Source: Neolentinus lepideus HHB14362 ss-1 (lineage: Eukaryota; Basidiomycota; Agaricomycetes; Gloeophyllales; Gloeophyllaceae). Taken from it: a stretch of DNA of 64,000 nt. The DNA is taken from NCBI GenBank assembly GCA_001632425.1, contig KV425607.1, forward strand, positions 147,556 through 211,555, given 5' to 3'. Numbering within the stretch: position 1 is the stretch's first letter; each line of letters begins with the position of its first letter. The position numbers and the translations under genes were made by a program. This document shows, piece by piece, positions 45,292-55,937 of this stretch. The notes below the pieces were generated by a model. That model was not told where the DNA came from. It did not search any database and saw only the letters and a list, made by a program, of their open reading frames with translations.

Positions 45292-46620
45292 CTATTCCAC
45301 CTTCGTTCGTATCATCCACTGAACTGCTTCATCCAGGTCCGCTCTCAGGTGTTGACTCCCACACCCAATCCCATTGCTTTCGTATAACGTCTGCAAGTTT
45401 ACTGCAGTCATCTCCGTACCCTGGGCTGTTGAATTCACACATGATGGTTGCATCCCATGATCCCTGCAGGACCCTCGTAGCCTTCCGAACGCGAGCATGC
45501 TCATATGCACGCAAGGCAGTGTTGAGAGTGCCGCGATCAACATCTGGATGCGTTAATAGGGAAGAAAGTATGAAAGCACCCTGGCACCGCATGTCAGAGT
45601 ACAGAGTCTGAGGCCTTCATGGCGTACGCCTGTCGAGTTACACATTGCAGTGAATAACCATCATTTGACGGTAGAAAACGTACGGCATCTCCAGGAAGTG
45701 CTATCGCATCTGTTACATGGAACGGAAGGGGCTTCAAATGGTGAATCTCCCCATCGGGTAGGATTTTTTATGCACTAGGACAAGTCGTGCAAGTTGTCCG
45801 GGTGCGATCAGGAGGCCGTTGACATACATTGAGTAACTCTTCCACCTCAGGTTCCCCATTGGCGTAACAGTTCAAAAGCCCCTGTTGAGGGCATTGGGTC
45901 ATCCAAGGCTCTTCATATAGCGTCCCTTCCTTCTCTGGATCGGAAGCGAATGTGACAACGTTCACGATACTGCCTTGAGAGATAGAGTAACTGACGACAT
46001 GCTACACAACGTCATGTTCACAGGTTGTGCTGTCCGAGGGGTTGTTACCTTGCCGCAGTACTGGACGGACCTATACCAGTCCGTCGATAAAGTCTCACTG
46101 CTACACTCACCTTCATAGGTGCGCACAATGCCCTGTGTCTCGCTAGTAACTTCTCAGCCTGTCTTAAGCCTCGATACGTGATCGTTCCGCTCCAAATGGG
46201 TTCAATACAGTCCAAGATAGACCGCCAGTCTCCACCTTCGGCTTCGACTTTGTCAGCCTGTTCTCTGTATATTTGACCTCTGACAGTCGACTTAATGCCG
46301 TCGCAACCGACTAGCAAGTCGCAAGAGGCCGATAAATCGTCCATGAAGTGAAGGGTGATAGCAGGATCAGAAGCTGAGCGGACATAGAATGAGATACGCT
46401 TGTTGAAATGTGCGATGCCTTCCGGGAGACTGTTGATGAATACGTCAAGGAAATCGGCCTTGTGAAAACAAATGCATCCATCTGTCAAACACAAGAGTTC
46501 AATATCAATATCAAACAAGGTATCGTTCAAGCTGCTAGCGCCATTGTAGAGCAATTGGACGTACACGGCATCACCTCCGATTCCGCCTCCACAGTAGTAT
46601 GATAGATAAGCCACAGATTA
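45292..46620 (-). pseudogene. FAD-dependent monooxygenase (salicylate-hydroxylase-like), decayed
   Basis: Relatives hydroxylate aromatic compounds using FAD and NAD(P)H. Recognisable pieces in order are: CGGGIGG near 46585, a dinucleotide-binding motif in poor context; FHKADFLDVFINSLPEG; SASCDLLVGCDGIKSTVRGQ, the second FAD motif; WSGTITYRGL; a 12-nt exon YCGK; HVVSYSISQGSIVNVVTFAS; ALPGDA; ILSSLLTHPDVDRGTLNTAL; and KQWDWVWESTP. Lesions are: the conserved HQGAGAGQ...ED segment after GDA is mostly missing, with a stop following AYAMKASDSVL; the frame changes again before DLDEAVQWMIRTKVE-stop at 45292; and the N-terminal Rossmann region is barely readable, with only faint traces up to ~46890. 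It is almost surely non-functional. Confidence 0.8.
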
Positions 46621-49001
46621 GAAGATAGTTGAGCGTACTACAGAAGCCAACAGCGATAACTGGGTTAACATCGCACCTTAGCTCATCGTAGTGCTTATAT
46701 GCATCGTCGTCAGCAATGATCCTTCGAGAGGCAGGACTTACAAGGCGAAAGTTTCCCAAGACCGTCCTAATCAAAGGAAGATAACGTTCGGAAGGCAATA
46801 CAATGAATCGTACTGATCCTGGAAATATATAGCCCACATAATACTTAATCCATTGCCAACCTCTGCGATAATACTCGGTCAAACTCTTAATTCTTCGAGG
46901 CGGACATTAGGCCGAAGCGTCTTCGCCGTGACACTCAGACCCACACAGCGTCGACTCTGGGCTGACAAGCTTCACGACCTACATCTGTCCAGCAAAGCTA
47001 AAGGCCCCCCGAATCGCGACCTGGACAAATACGACTCTGAGGCCAGCAATCGCTATAACACAATAGTAGGTGTTGCGCCAAGCGAACTCACACGGCACAC
47101 CGTCCATCATGTGCGACGCAATTGATGGAAGCGACTACGATGAATGCCAACATGTGTGCATCGATGGAAAGGGGATACATACTCTGGCACACTACAGTCA
47201 AGTGCCAACGCTCCCTAGCCAGCACAACGCTGGCAAGAAAACGTTGGTACATGACTATCTACACCAAAAGCCCAGACTCGGACGCGAAAAGAAATGTGAA
47301 GCAAAAGGCTTTGCAAAGAATGGAAAGGCTTAACGGAGGCGTAGAAAGATTAAAAATCAGTAACATGCAACCCCGAGAAAAAGAAAAAGAACAAAAGGGG
47401 AATGCATGTAACAAGATGTCAGCGAGCGGCGGCCAACACTCACCGGCACTCGTCAGGGAAGAAACAAAGTAACAAATATGAATTTACAAATAAATAAGGG
47501 GCGTTGAATGAATAAATGCACCCGAGAAGACAATGCAAAGCGATCAAAAGAATACAACAGTTAAGTATACCTGTCGCGGGGGCACAACTGCCCCCGCAAT
47601 CTTCTGTCGTGGTAGTCCTGGGTATATAGAAATAGTCAGCACAGTGATCTACTGAAGTGACAAGAAAGGGAGGGCGAGCTGGCCGGACTCGCCCAGGACA
47701 AGCGGAGAAAATACATAGGAACGTACCCTTTTCCGTGAGTGTGACCAGGCGTCCTCGTTTGTGATATTGATGGCGCCGAGTATTAAATGCGAGTTGTGCT
47801 GGGTATGTATACGGAAAAAGGGTCAGCAGCGGATTCTGATGACTAGCAGAAAAAAATGAAGCCTCTCTCTCTCTGAGTGGCCGGCTCGGAGGGAGAAGAA
47901 AGATATAGAGAGCTTAGAAGGACGAACCTTTTTTCGTGAGTTTGCCCCTTCTAGTACCATGTGCTGTCCTGTCGCCGCTGCAATCTTGATATCGCCCAGC
48001 AGTCAGCCGTAGGTGTCGTAAAGTCGTTCCATCGAATCGTTGAGAAGGTGAGTATCGTCGAGTCGCTGCGCGGTCGGGTATCATCGAACCGTTGGTATTC
48101 CGGGCATCAGAGAGGCGCTGCGCGGTAGGGTATTCTTCAGTCATCGAGCAGTCGAGGTTCATCCAGCAGTCGAGTAATAGGTCGCGATCTCCCAGTCGTT
48201 GAGCGGCCTAACACTTTGCAGGGTGTCCCCCTATACAAGAAAAAGAAGGTCAGTAAATATCTCGACATCAAGAGTACAAAGTAAAGAGTCAAAGGAAACA
48301 GCGAGCTCGTGACGTCCGGCACCGCCACGAGACCCGCCGGGTATACGAAGTTGAAGAAGGTGGGGGTACAGAGGTGATACAAAAGTGAGTATATTTGAAG
48401 CACTTATCGATGGCATGTACTCGTGCGTTTAGTATCTTGATGTAAGTGGGGGGATGTTGTGAGGGTATCGGCTAGCTGAAGGGTTCGTTAGACGGTTGAC
48501 AGGTACGAAAGGAGAGAAATGGGCCTACTGAATCTTGCGGGCAACTGAGAGGATCGCGTTGGAAAGGAGGTTCCTATGTGGTAAAAAGTCAGCAATATGT
48601 AACCGCCAGAGAATTTAAGCAAACTGGGGTGATTGCGAGAGACAACGGCTCGACGATGTGTAGACTAAGAAAAGATGAGATTGGGTGGATGCATAGACAG
48701 AAATGACTGGAACTCACCGATAATTGATGATAAGAGTCGAATGGAAGAATGGAAGGCTAGAATAGAAAGAATTGACATTAATCAGTGTGAACCGAAAGAA
48801 TATAAGAGCGTTGTGGGTTTTGTGTTTTCTTTGTTTTTGTGTTTTGCTTTATGGATGAGGAAGGAATATGTAGCAAAGAAAATGTGATGTCAGCACACAC
48901 GACTAGAGGATGCCTTCCGGCGGCCAACCCATCCAGCAAACTCATCGCCGCAAATAGAGTAATGTGTGCTTTTATACTTACCTTTCCTTAGCGTCGGATG
49001 C
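46621..49001. other. Gene-free tract with hairpin and degenerate repeats
   Basis: No gene is supported in 2.4 kb. 46621-46890 may hold the eroded N-terminus of the monooxygenase (EVGNGLSIMWAIYF trace). 47120-47470 is A-rich with a lysine-rich open frame of low complexity. A perfect hairpin lies at 47576-47597. Two similar segments, near 47720-47760 and 47925-47950, share CCTTTTTCGTGAGT-like sequence. Degenerate repeats fill 48000-48190. The rest may be long untranslated sequence of the acidic-protein gene. Confidence 0.45.
47576..47597. other. Perfect GC-rich hairpin
   Basis: GCGGGGGCA, a four-base loop CAAC, then TGCCCCCGC form a nine-pair stem in otherwise A-rich sequence. No T-run follows on either side. 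Confidence 0.75.
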
Positions 49002-49877
49002 TCAGTTCTCAAAACCATAATCCTCCTGCCACCACGCCCCCTTCACCTCTGTCTCAGACCACCACGCCCCCGATCGCTTCACCACCGTCTCCGGCATCTC
49101 GTTCCCCAGCCCCAGCACCACCTTCGCAAAACTTTCCCCCATCATCGACCGCGGCATCTCGTTCACCGCCCTCCCCTCATCCTCGTCGACCATCATCTCC
49201 TCACTCTCCTCCTCGACCGTCGTCAACCTGCTCTGCTCCTCAGCCTCACGCAGCGCATCCAGCTCCTCCTCCTCGTCGTCTTGCCCGTCATCCGCCGAAT
49301 TCTCATGACCCTCAGACAGAGATCCGCCCAGCACATCGTGAATCACCTCATAGAAACCGGTTGCATGAAGCTCCCGGCTCTTCCTCAAGCTCATCACGTC
49401 CCCAAGCATGCCGGAGATCTCCGCAACCAAGTCAAGAGAGCCGTCGGTGGCGTCTTCGAACGAGTAGTAGTTCTCCTTGCTGAGGTCTGCCTCGTCCACC
49501 TCCACATCTGAGAGATCCTCCACCTCCACCTCCGTCTCTCTCTCACTCCTCATCACCATCTCTTCCACCTCGTCCTCCTCTGCCGCGTACTCCATCGCCA
49601 TCCTCATAACGACCTCCTCGCGAGCCGTCCGCATCTTATCCACGAAGTCGTCGAAGCCCAAGTCAGCCCAGCTGTTGTCCACCTTGACGGGAGACCAACT
49701 CATATCCGCGTCGATGGAAGCAAGCATAGAAACGCGACCTGCAGCGGAACGTCTGGGCGGGGTCGACGTCTGTAGATCCTGCACATTGAACAAGTTCGTG
49801 TCCTGCATGGCGAAGTCCGCCAAGGGGCCAACGCGGCAAGGGGTGTCGACATAGACGGGGAAGGGGTAAGAACGCAT
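49002..49877 (-). CDS. Acidic hypothetical protein
   Basis: An uninterrupted 291-codon frame runs from ATG 49877 to the stop at 49002. The protein is strongly Glu/Asp-rich in the middle (EMVMRSERETEVEVEDLSDV, DDGQDDEEEELDALREAEEQ). It has a more ordered N-terminal part (SWADLGFDDFVDKMRTAREE, a likely helix) and a Trp-rich end (GAWWSETEVKGAWWQEDYG). No domain is recognised; the composition suggests a nuclear or cytosolic disordered protein. A textbook TATA box sits 108 bases upstream, supporting expression. The long complementary frame on the plus strand is a by-product of this composition. Confidence 0.8.
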   Translation of the reverse strand: MRSYPFPVYVDTPCRVGPLADFAMQDTNLFNVQDLQTSTPPRRSAAGRVSMLASIDADMSWSPVKVDNSWADLGFDDFVDKMRTAREEVVMRMAMEYAAEEDEVEEMVMRSERETEVEVEDLSDVEVDEADLSKENYYSFEDATDGSLDLVAEISGMLGDVMSLRKSRELHATGFYEVIHDVLGGSLSEGHENSADDGQDDEEEELDALREAEEQSRLTTVEEESEEMMVDEDEGRAVNEMPRSMMGESFAKVVLGLGNEMPETVVKRSGAWWSETEVKGAWWQEDYGFEN

Positions 49878-49984
49878 AGTGATAGAGTGTAGGAGTGTTA
49901 AAGGCAGTAGGAAGTGGGTGTACTAGCTAGAAGCTCACTGGGTAGATTGTAAAAATCTGAGGGCAGTTGGGCAGAAGAACGGAT

Positions 49985-49992
49985 CTTTTATA
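49985..49992 (-). promoter_or_regulatory. TATA box of the acidic-protein gene
   Basis: TATAAAAG on the minus strand lies 108 bases before ATG 49877, in otherwise GC-balanced sequence. Confidence 0.75.
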
Positions 49993-50262
49993 CATTTGCG
50001 CACGTCCTCGCCGAGACAGCCTTGACTGGGTGCGTCGAAGAGGACGTGCACGATCGACGGGTAGAGCGACCTCCGCTGGTTGTGTCGGCGACGACGCACA
50101 GCGGCGGTTGCAGAAGATCGCGTCGCGGCCAACTTGAGACTTGCCGTCGATCGCGCCGTCACACCTTGACATGTGTAACGCAACACGTGATATTAACACC
50201 CGACAATGTCACGAGACAATAATTGACGATACACAGCTGCGAGCTATACTCCCACCCGAAGA

Positions 50263-51945
50263 ATGACGGGTGTAAGCTTTGATACACTTCCACATGATAT
50301 CCTATATCACATCATTTCCTTCTTGTCTCCTCTTGATACCTACCGGCTGCGTCAGGTCTGACACATTGTAGTTGAAGCCGTAGCTGTTGACTAACCACAG
50401 CTGGATCTTATTAATATCAGGTCAACACGATTTTCTACGATCTGACTCACCATCGTCAGATCTGGACCAATGCATATCTCCGCACCAGTCTCCCAATTCC
50501 TAAGGATCCAGTCTTAACCAAGTCGACAAAGCAGCTGGAGGTTGAGCTCCGTAGGGCAGCCAAACTCGACGATGCCTTCAATCAGGGATCTCTGAGACCA
50601 ATCCTCCGCAATCGCATTGATGATTGGAATGGACCAGGAGGTCGCAATCATGTTTGGTGCAACCTCGTCAAAGGACGATGGCTGATTGTATGTCGTTGGC
50701 AATCGAAGTATGTGAAATGTTACGACCTTGACACTCCAAATCCATCGGAGAAACCTATAACGTGGATCACCGCATTTGGGACTCCGATCGATGCGGCAGC
50801 ATGTCACACATGCACCGACGAGGATGTTTTGTTATTTGCCTACAGTGCCCAAGATGCAATGTAAGCCGGTTACTACTTGAATCATGTGAACATGCTCTTA
50901 TTTTCTTACATACAGAACAGTCCTCAAGTTACAGCTCAGTCCACAACCCATCGCCTTTAGTTTGTTTCGATACCTAGAGTGGAGGTTTCACGACGTTCAT
51001 GATGATTTGGAACTCCGCTACAAGGATCTCAGTCTGAATGACCGATATCTTCTTGCCTTTGGACCTCGTCATGGAGGGCCTTAGGGACCCTTTTTGACTT
51101 GTACTCGCAGAGTGTATATGAAACCCCACCTCACCAGGTATATAAAGTTCTCTGTTGAAGCGTGCCAACCAACCTAATATCACATTATTGCATATTACTA
51201 CTAGATGGCAAACATTGCGAGTTGGTCCAGATCGTTTCTGACTAGCACGCATATTTGGTGCTTCCATGGAGTTACAGGTCAAGAGCCATCTTGGGTTGAA
51301 GTTTTTACACTGCCGAAGACAGAAAGTCCCACATGTCCAGCATTCATCACCCCAGGGAGTCGGTCATCCCGCATGACCTTCTCTTACGTCAGTGAGCCTG
51401 TGCACATGCCTTTCCACAACATATCTGTTTTGAGCGCGACTGGACCCCCCTCGACGCCGAGCTACTCTCTGAGGCTCCTGAATTCTACGCCAGTCCATGG
51501 CCCACAGGTTGTCTCATCTGAACCTATAGCGGAAATTCTTGAGCTCACTTTGAACGAGCCAATCAGCCGGGATGGCCCAGGAGCCACCGCAGTGCATCGA
51601 CTTTGGACTAGATCCCACCCTTTGGCTATTGCTGACTCGGACGAATTGTCTGTACAATCCGCCCGAGGCACATCACTAATCATTTGCTGCAAGAGACCCG
51701 CTACCAACAACGGCGATGTGGCCCTCTGGAGACTGCGTTCAGACGATTCTGACGGGGTGCTAGCACTCGATCGTGTCGATATCACTTTCCCAGAGAACAC
51801 CACCTGGCATGTGATGGGGCCAGTCGTATTCGATGTGGCGGCAGGTCGGTTGTGCGCGACTGCCTTAGCTGAGAGAGGCCCACTAGTCACTTATGTTTAC
51901 GATCTCGTATCATCTCCAGAGAGAACTCAGCCAATCGCCTTTTAG
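50263..51945 (+). pseudogene. F-box protein gene with a frameshift
   Basis: F-box proteins link substrates to SCF ubiquitin ligases. The start MTGVSFDTLPHDILYHIISF continues LSPLDTYRLRQ, spliced to VNTIFYDLTHHRQIWTNAYL, a clear N-terminal F-box. A beta-propeller-like region typical of basidiomycete F-box proteins follows (NLVKGRWLIVCRWQSKYVKC). Exons are 50263-50355, 50421-50860, 50916-51136 and 51205-51945. The third exon breaks frame: DRYLLAFGPRHGGP meets TAG at 51084, while GTLFDLYSQSVYETPPHQ continues in another frame and splices correctly to MANIASWSRSFLTSTHIWC. Exon length confirms one surplus (or two missing) bases. Everything else is intact to TAG 51943-51945. It could be a recent pseudogene or a sequence error. 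Confidence 0.75.
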
Positions 51946-52118
51946 GATCTTACAGTGATCTTACAGTGCTTTTTATAGCTTTCAGCACTGGACTTGGCTT
52001 AATGGGTCTTATTCTTGTCTTAAAGTGGGCTCTAAGTACCTAACATATGGGTAAAAGACAACAATAACAACCGGTTAAGCCAAGTCCTGACGTAAGACTG
52101 ATTGCTATTTTCCTGATG
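51946..52118. mobile_element. MITE-like element, copy 2 (inverted relative to copy 1)
   Basis: Inner repeats GGACTTGGCTTAA (51990) and TTAAGCCAAGTCC (to 52087) enclose an interior that, reverse-complemented, aligns with copy 1 (CACTTTAAGACAAGAATAAG against CACTTTAAGACGAGAATAAG). The outer terminus ATTTTCCTGATG ends at 52118. The opposite outer terminus is not recognisable and would fall at the stop codon of the F-box gene, so this copy seems eroded or truncated at its left end. Confidence 0.75.
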
Positions 52119-52817
52119 TGTCTTTGGACCTGACTACAAGCATCAATTTGAATGTGCATTTATTTGACTCTGAAATGTTCTCTGCTTGGTTGTGTTCGTC
52201 CAGACTGCATGCTACTAGAACCTTAATTGTAACCTTGTATCAGGTCCTGTAATACACAGTGATCCAACGTAGAAGTAGGTAGACACCAATTACTTGGAAG
52301 AGCATATACAGTGACAAGGGAAAAGACAACCCACAAGAAGGCATTGTATGTATGCAATGCTATTCATCCATTCTGAGTCTCCGGGAGATAGAAGAATATT
52401 GATTATACAGTAAGGTTCGTCAAGGCAAACATGAGCCATGCCTCACTCCTGCCTCCCAAGCCTCCCAAGCTGCCCTCACCCACCATGTTCCCAAGCCTCA
52501 ATCATCTCTCCGAATCTTCTCGAGACACCTCATCAGCTCTAGATAACCAACAGCTTCTGAACCCGTTCTTCGCTCCCCTACCCAACATAATCTTTTGCTC
52601 TCTATAGCATCCTGCGAATTATCTGTCGCGTGGGGTGTCGAGCATGCCGGCGCACGTTAGGATTATGCAGCGCAACACACATAAAAGAATAATGACCGGT
52701 AATCCTTCCGATCATGCTGGAGTACAAATGGACAAGATGGAGCAAAAGCAAATATATATAGCATATCATCAACTGGCTTCCGACATTCTCTTCAACCACG
52801 AGCTCAATAGTCCAAAC
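52119..52817. other. Intergenic
   Basis: AT-rich spacer with a small direct repeat (GCCTCCCAAGCCTCCCAAG near 52452). No gene was seen. Confidence 0.5.
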
Positions 52818-55375
52818 CTAAACTCGTGGGACACCTTGAACGACTTTTGGGTACATGCTCGCTATAAGCTGCGAGGATTGAACAATCAGTCACATACGTT
52901 GATTAGTAAGGGAAACACGTACGCTGAATAGCTCCGGTGCCCTGTACGCGAGGACCTGCGGGTCTTCTCCCAACCCAACAAATCTAGATTGCATTAGTAA
53001 TAGTAATACTACTCACACAGAAGTACATACATCGTTGAAACACCAGCTTCAATAGCGGACGACAGGGTCATGACTGCAACATTGTGTCAGCAGCTGAATT
53101 TCACTAGCGAGATGGAGTGACTTACGGCACTGAGCGCCGATAACAAAAGCAAAGAATATTACGGGCGCGGTATACTGTCCATCGGCATTATAGGAAGGGT
53201 GGGTATCTAGTATAGGAGGCACTTAGCACGCGCTTCTCGCAATGAGTCAAACCACCTGCATCTCAGATAGAGATATGCGAAGAGCGACGACAGCATTCCG
53301 ACAGCGTACGCGCCCCAAGCTAAGGCTTTACGAATCGCAGTCAGCAAAGAGGGTTGCAGACGAGTGATCACCAGGGCGTACTCATTCCAACAAGCTGGTC
53401 GTTCACCAGGGCATCGATACCTAGGATAACCTGGTCACCAATCGCCTCCTCGGGGAATGACAAAGTGAGGGCCTGCCTCTGTCGACAAATAGCCGCCACG
53501 TATCCTTCGCCGCTTCAACATACGGTTTCCCATACAGCGCTACACATCTGTGAGCCACAAATCCGTTCTGCACTTCAAGAGACGCGTACCGGTCTCAATA
53601 TATGCATAGCTAAACACCAACATCATGGATTGTCAGCCACAAATGTCGAAATTGCGAAGGTAATGCGCGAACGGACCGGTTGAAATACTGCACCATCCCC
53701 TCAATGCACGCCACGAAGCATTCCGCGCAGCACGCCAATATAGCTGCCACAGCTATCCACCACCACGATCACATTGAGTAACTCGACACATCTGAGATAA
53801 ATCCTTGGCATACTCACGATTTCCGTCTTCATTAGCATTGTTCCTGAGCGCCTGAAAGAGCAGGCGGAGAATGTCGAGGATGGTGACAATGAGTGAACCA
53901 AAAGCGATGGAGCCGAGGGACAGCGTCGAGGCGCGGGCAAAGGCTGAGATTGTTGGATGTCTTGGCTGGAGGCAATAAACGATGTATTAATCCGCGGATT
54001 TCATGCGAAGGAGATAGAGATCATACCATTTGCCCCTGTTCACGAGGTCCGAAATAATACCAGCCTGTGAAATTCATCAGCTATCAGAATCACGTCGAAG
54101 TGTCAATGAATATCCGGCACATACATCCATACGGTCCTCCAGCAAGGGTAGCCAGCGCGACGTTGCCGATGACTTGAGACGTCCACAGATACGCGAAGGT
54201 TTCGAAGAAGATGAGACCGGCAACTTTGCCAGAGGAGCAGGCGCTGCCGCTGCCACAGGCTGTACGGGATCAAATTTCAGGGTGAAGGGTGTGTGAATAG
54301 GACAGAGACACGCACTTGGGTTTCCAGGTGTCCATTTGGCGTAACTGTCCATGGTCAATTAGCGAGGAACTGAAAACAGTTGCGCACATTCACGTACGTT
54401 GCAATGGCAGTGAATGTGAACCACCTAAGAGGTCATCGAATCAACGAATGCGTCAGAATATAGAGAAATTAAACTCATACACGCTCAGACCCGCTTGGAA
54501 TAGCAGCGCCGCAAAAGCAACGAAGTATACACTAGGATGATGCTTGGAAACGTCCATGACCACTTGAAGGAGTAAGGACGCGAGTGGGATACGGGCACGG
54601 TAGCCGAAGTACGCCAGGATAGAGAAGAGCGCAATGACGGTGAAGATGATTGCTCCGGCTGCAAAGAGTCTGGTCAGGTACAGGCTTCGTTCCGTTTGAG
54701 TTGGCAGATATATGCGCACAATAATATTTTGTTATCCAATAATAGACGCAGACACCACTGGGAGGAGGACAGACAGGTCAGTTGCAAGGAGCAGGCAAGA
54801 CCAAGATACATGACTCGCATATTCAGGGCGATGGACAGAATTAGGGTAAAGTGCATAATGAGTCTCGTAAAGGCTCGTGCCAACATGAGATAGATCGTAG
54901 CAAGCAGGAGACCCGCAGCTGTAACAAGAAGCAGAAGATAGACGGTATGACTGCCCAGCCGCTTAGCATAGTGGATCATTCCCTGCGAGACAGGACTACT
55001 TACTAGTCGAGAGTAACAGCAGTTCCAGTCGAACCCCTTCCGAGGCCACCTCCCAAACCACCGTCTTTGATCCACTGGGAGATGGCAATCCCAGAAAGTA
55101 CGCAGAATCCAGCAAACTACCGCAGCCCGTTGAACTTAGCTCTGCCCATCCTGTGAATCCGGATCGGCACTCACCACAGCGACGAACAAAACCAAGAAAA
55201 TCGGGTCATTAATCCTCTTCTTGGGCTTGAACCTATCCCCCTCATACGGGCTCTTGTTGTCTCCATTCACGTATTGTGGTGCGAAGCCCTGTGTCTGGGC
55301 GTACGGCGGCGACGGTCCTGGTTCGTAGACGGGCATGTATCCGAACGGTTGTGGTTGAGTCTTCCACTGGGACAT
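52818..55375 (-). CDS. PNS1: Choline-transporter-like protein, Pns1/CTL family
   Basis: CTL proteins are multi-span plasma-membrane proteins related to choline uptake; the yeast member Pns1 has no proven substrate. The cytosolic N-terminus (MSQWKTQPQPFGYMPVYEPG, Pro/Tyr-rich) leads to KKRINDPIFLVLFVAV, the first helix. Later exons give LLLATIYLMLARAF, IIFTVIALFSILAYFGYRAR, ASTLSLGSIAFGSLIVTILD with ILRLLFQALRNN, the conserved YFNRSVRALPSQF-type region, GIDALVNDQLVG and AIEAGVST. The final exons read FVGLGEDPQVLAYRAPELFS and LIASMYPKVVQGVPRV-stop at 52818. More than ten introns interrupt it. The conserved ending on Pns1-type YPxVVQGV fixes the 3' boundary. It appears intact as far as I could follow each exon. 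Confidence 0.87.
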
Positions 55376-55937
55376 CCTAGTAATATTTTGACTTCCGAGC
55401 CTCGAACTCCACTACAGCGGCTGAGCGATTCCCCTTCTCGGTTGGTCCTGTTTGAGATGAGTTTCTCTCCTCTGTGGCTGCGAACTGGTATTGCAAGGCC
55501 TCACGGTGTTGTCGACGTCGCACGGTATAAAGTGCTGGCACGCAGCGTACAGGCGCTGACTGACCTCGCGGTTGACTCGGTGCAGCCATCCAGCCATGGG
55601 TGCTGGCGCTGAAGCCAAGGTTAGCAGATGACGTAAATTAACTTTAAGGTCGCCGTTGTCAGATGCCACATTAATTATCCGGGTGGCGTACAGCATATTA
55701 TCAAACACGTAGTATATGGAGTTGGTATTACAATCACTGCAGGGCTCCGGGACGTGGTACAAATACGAGACAAAGAAACCAGAGTGCAGCACATTAGGTT
55801 ATTGTATGTCATGCAAAATTTGATGTCAAGATAACGGATCCGACAAACGAATATGAGACCGGATACAGGACATCATATGCAGTCGATGCATTATGCCGAA
55901 AACTGGTCCCGCATATAGTTGGAAAAAGTGTGCCTTG
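55376..55937. other. Intergenic
   Basis: Spacer between the PNS1 start and the phosphatase 3' end, both on the minus strand. It should hold the PNS1 promoter. No gene was seen. Confidence 0.5.

Noticed and set aside
47122..47472. 116-codon lysine-rich plus-strand frame
   Set aside because: Explained by A-rich sequence; many Met/Lys codons, no conserved segment or flanking signals.
49002..49510. Pro/Ser/His-rich plus-strand frames
   Set aside because: Antisense to the acidic-protein gene, which has a TATA box; low-complexity mirror of Glu/Asp codons.
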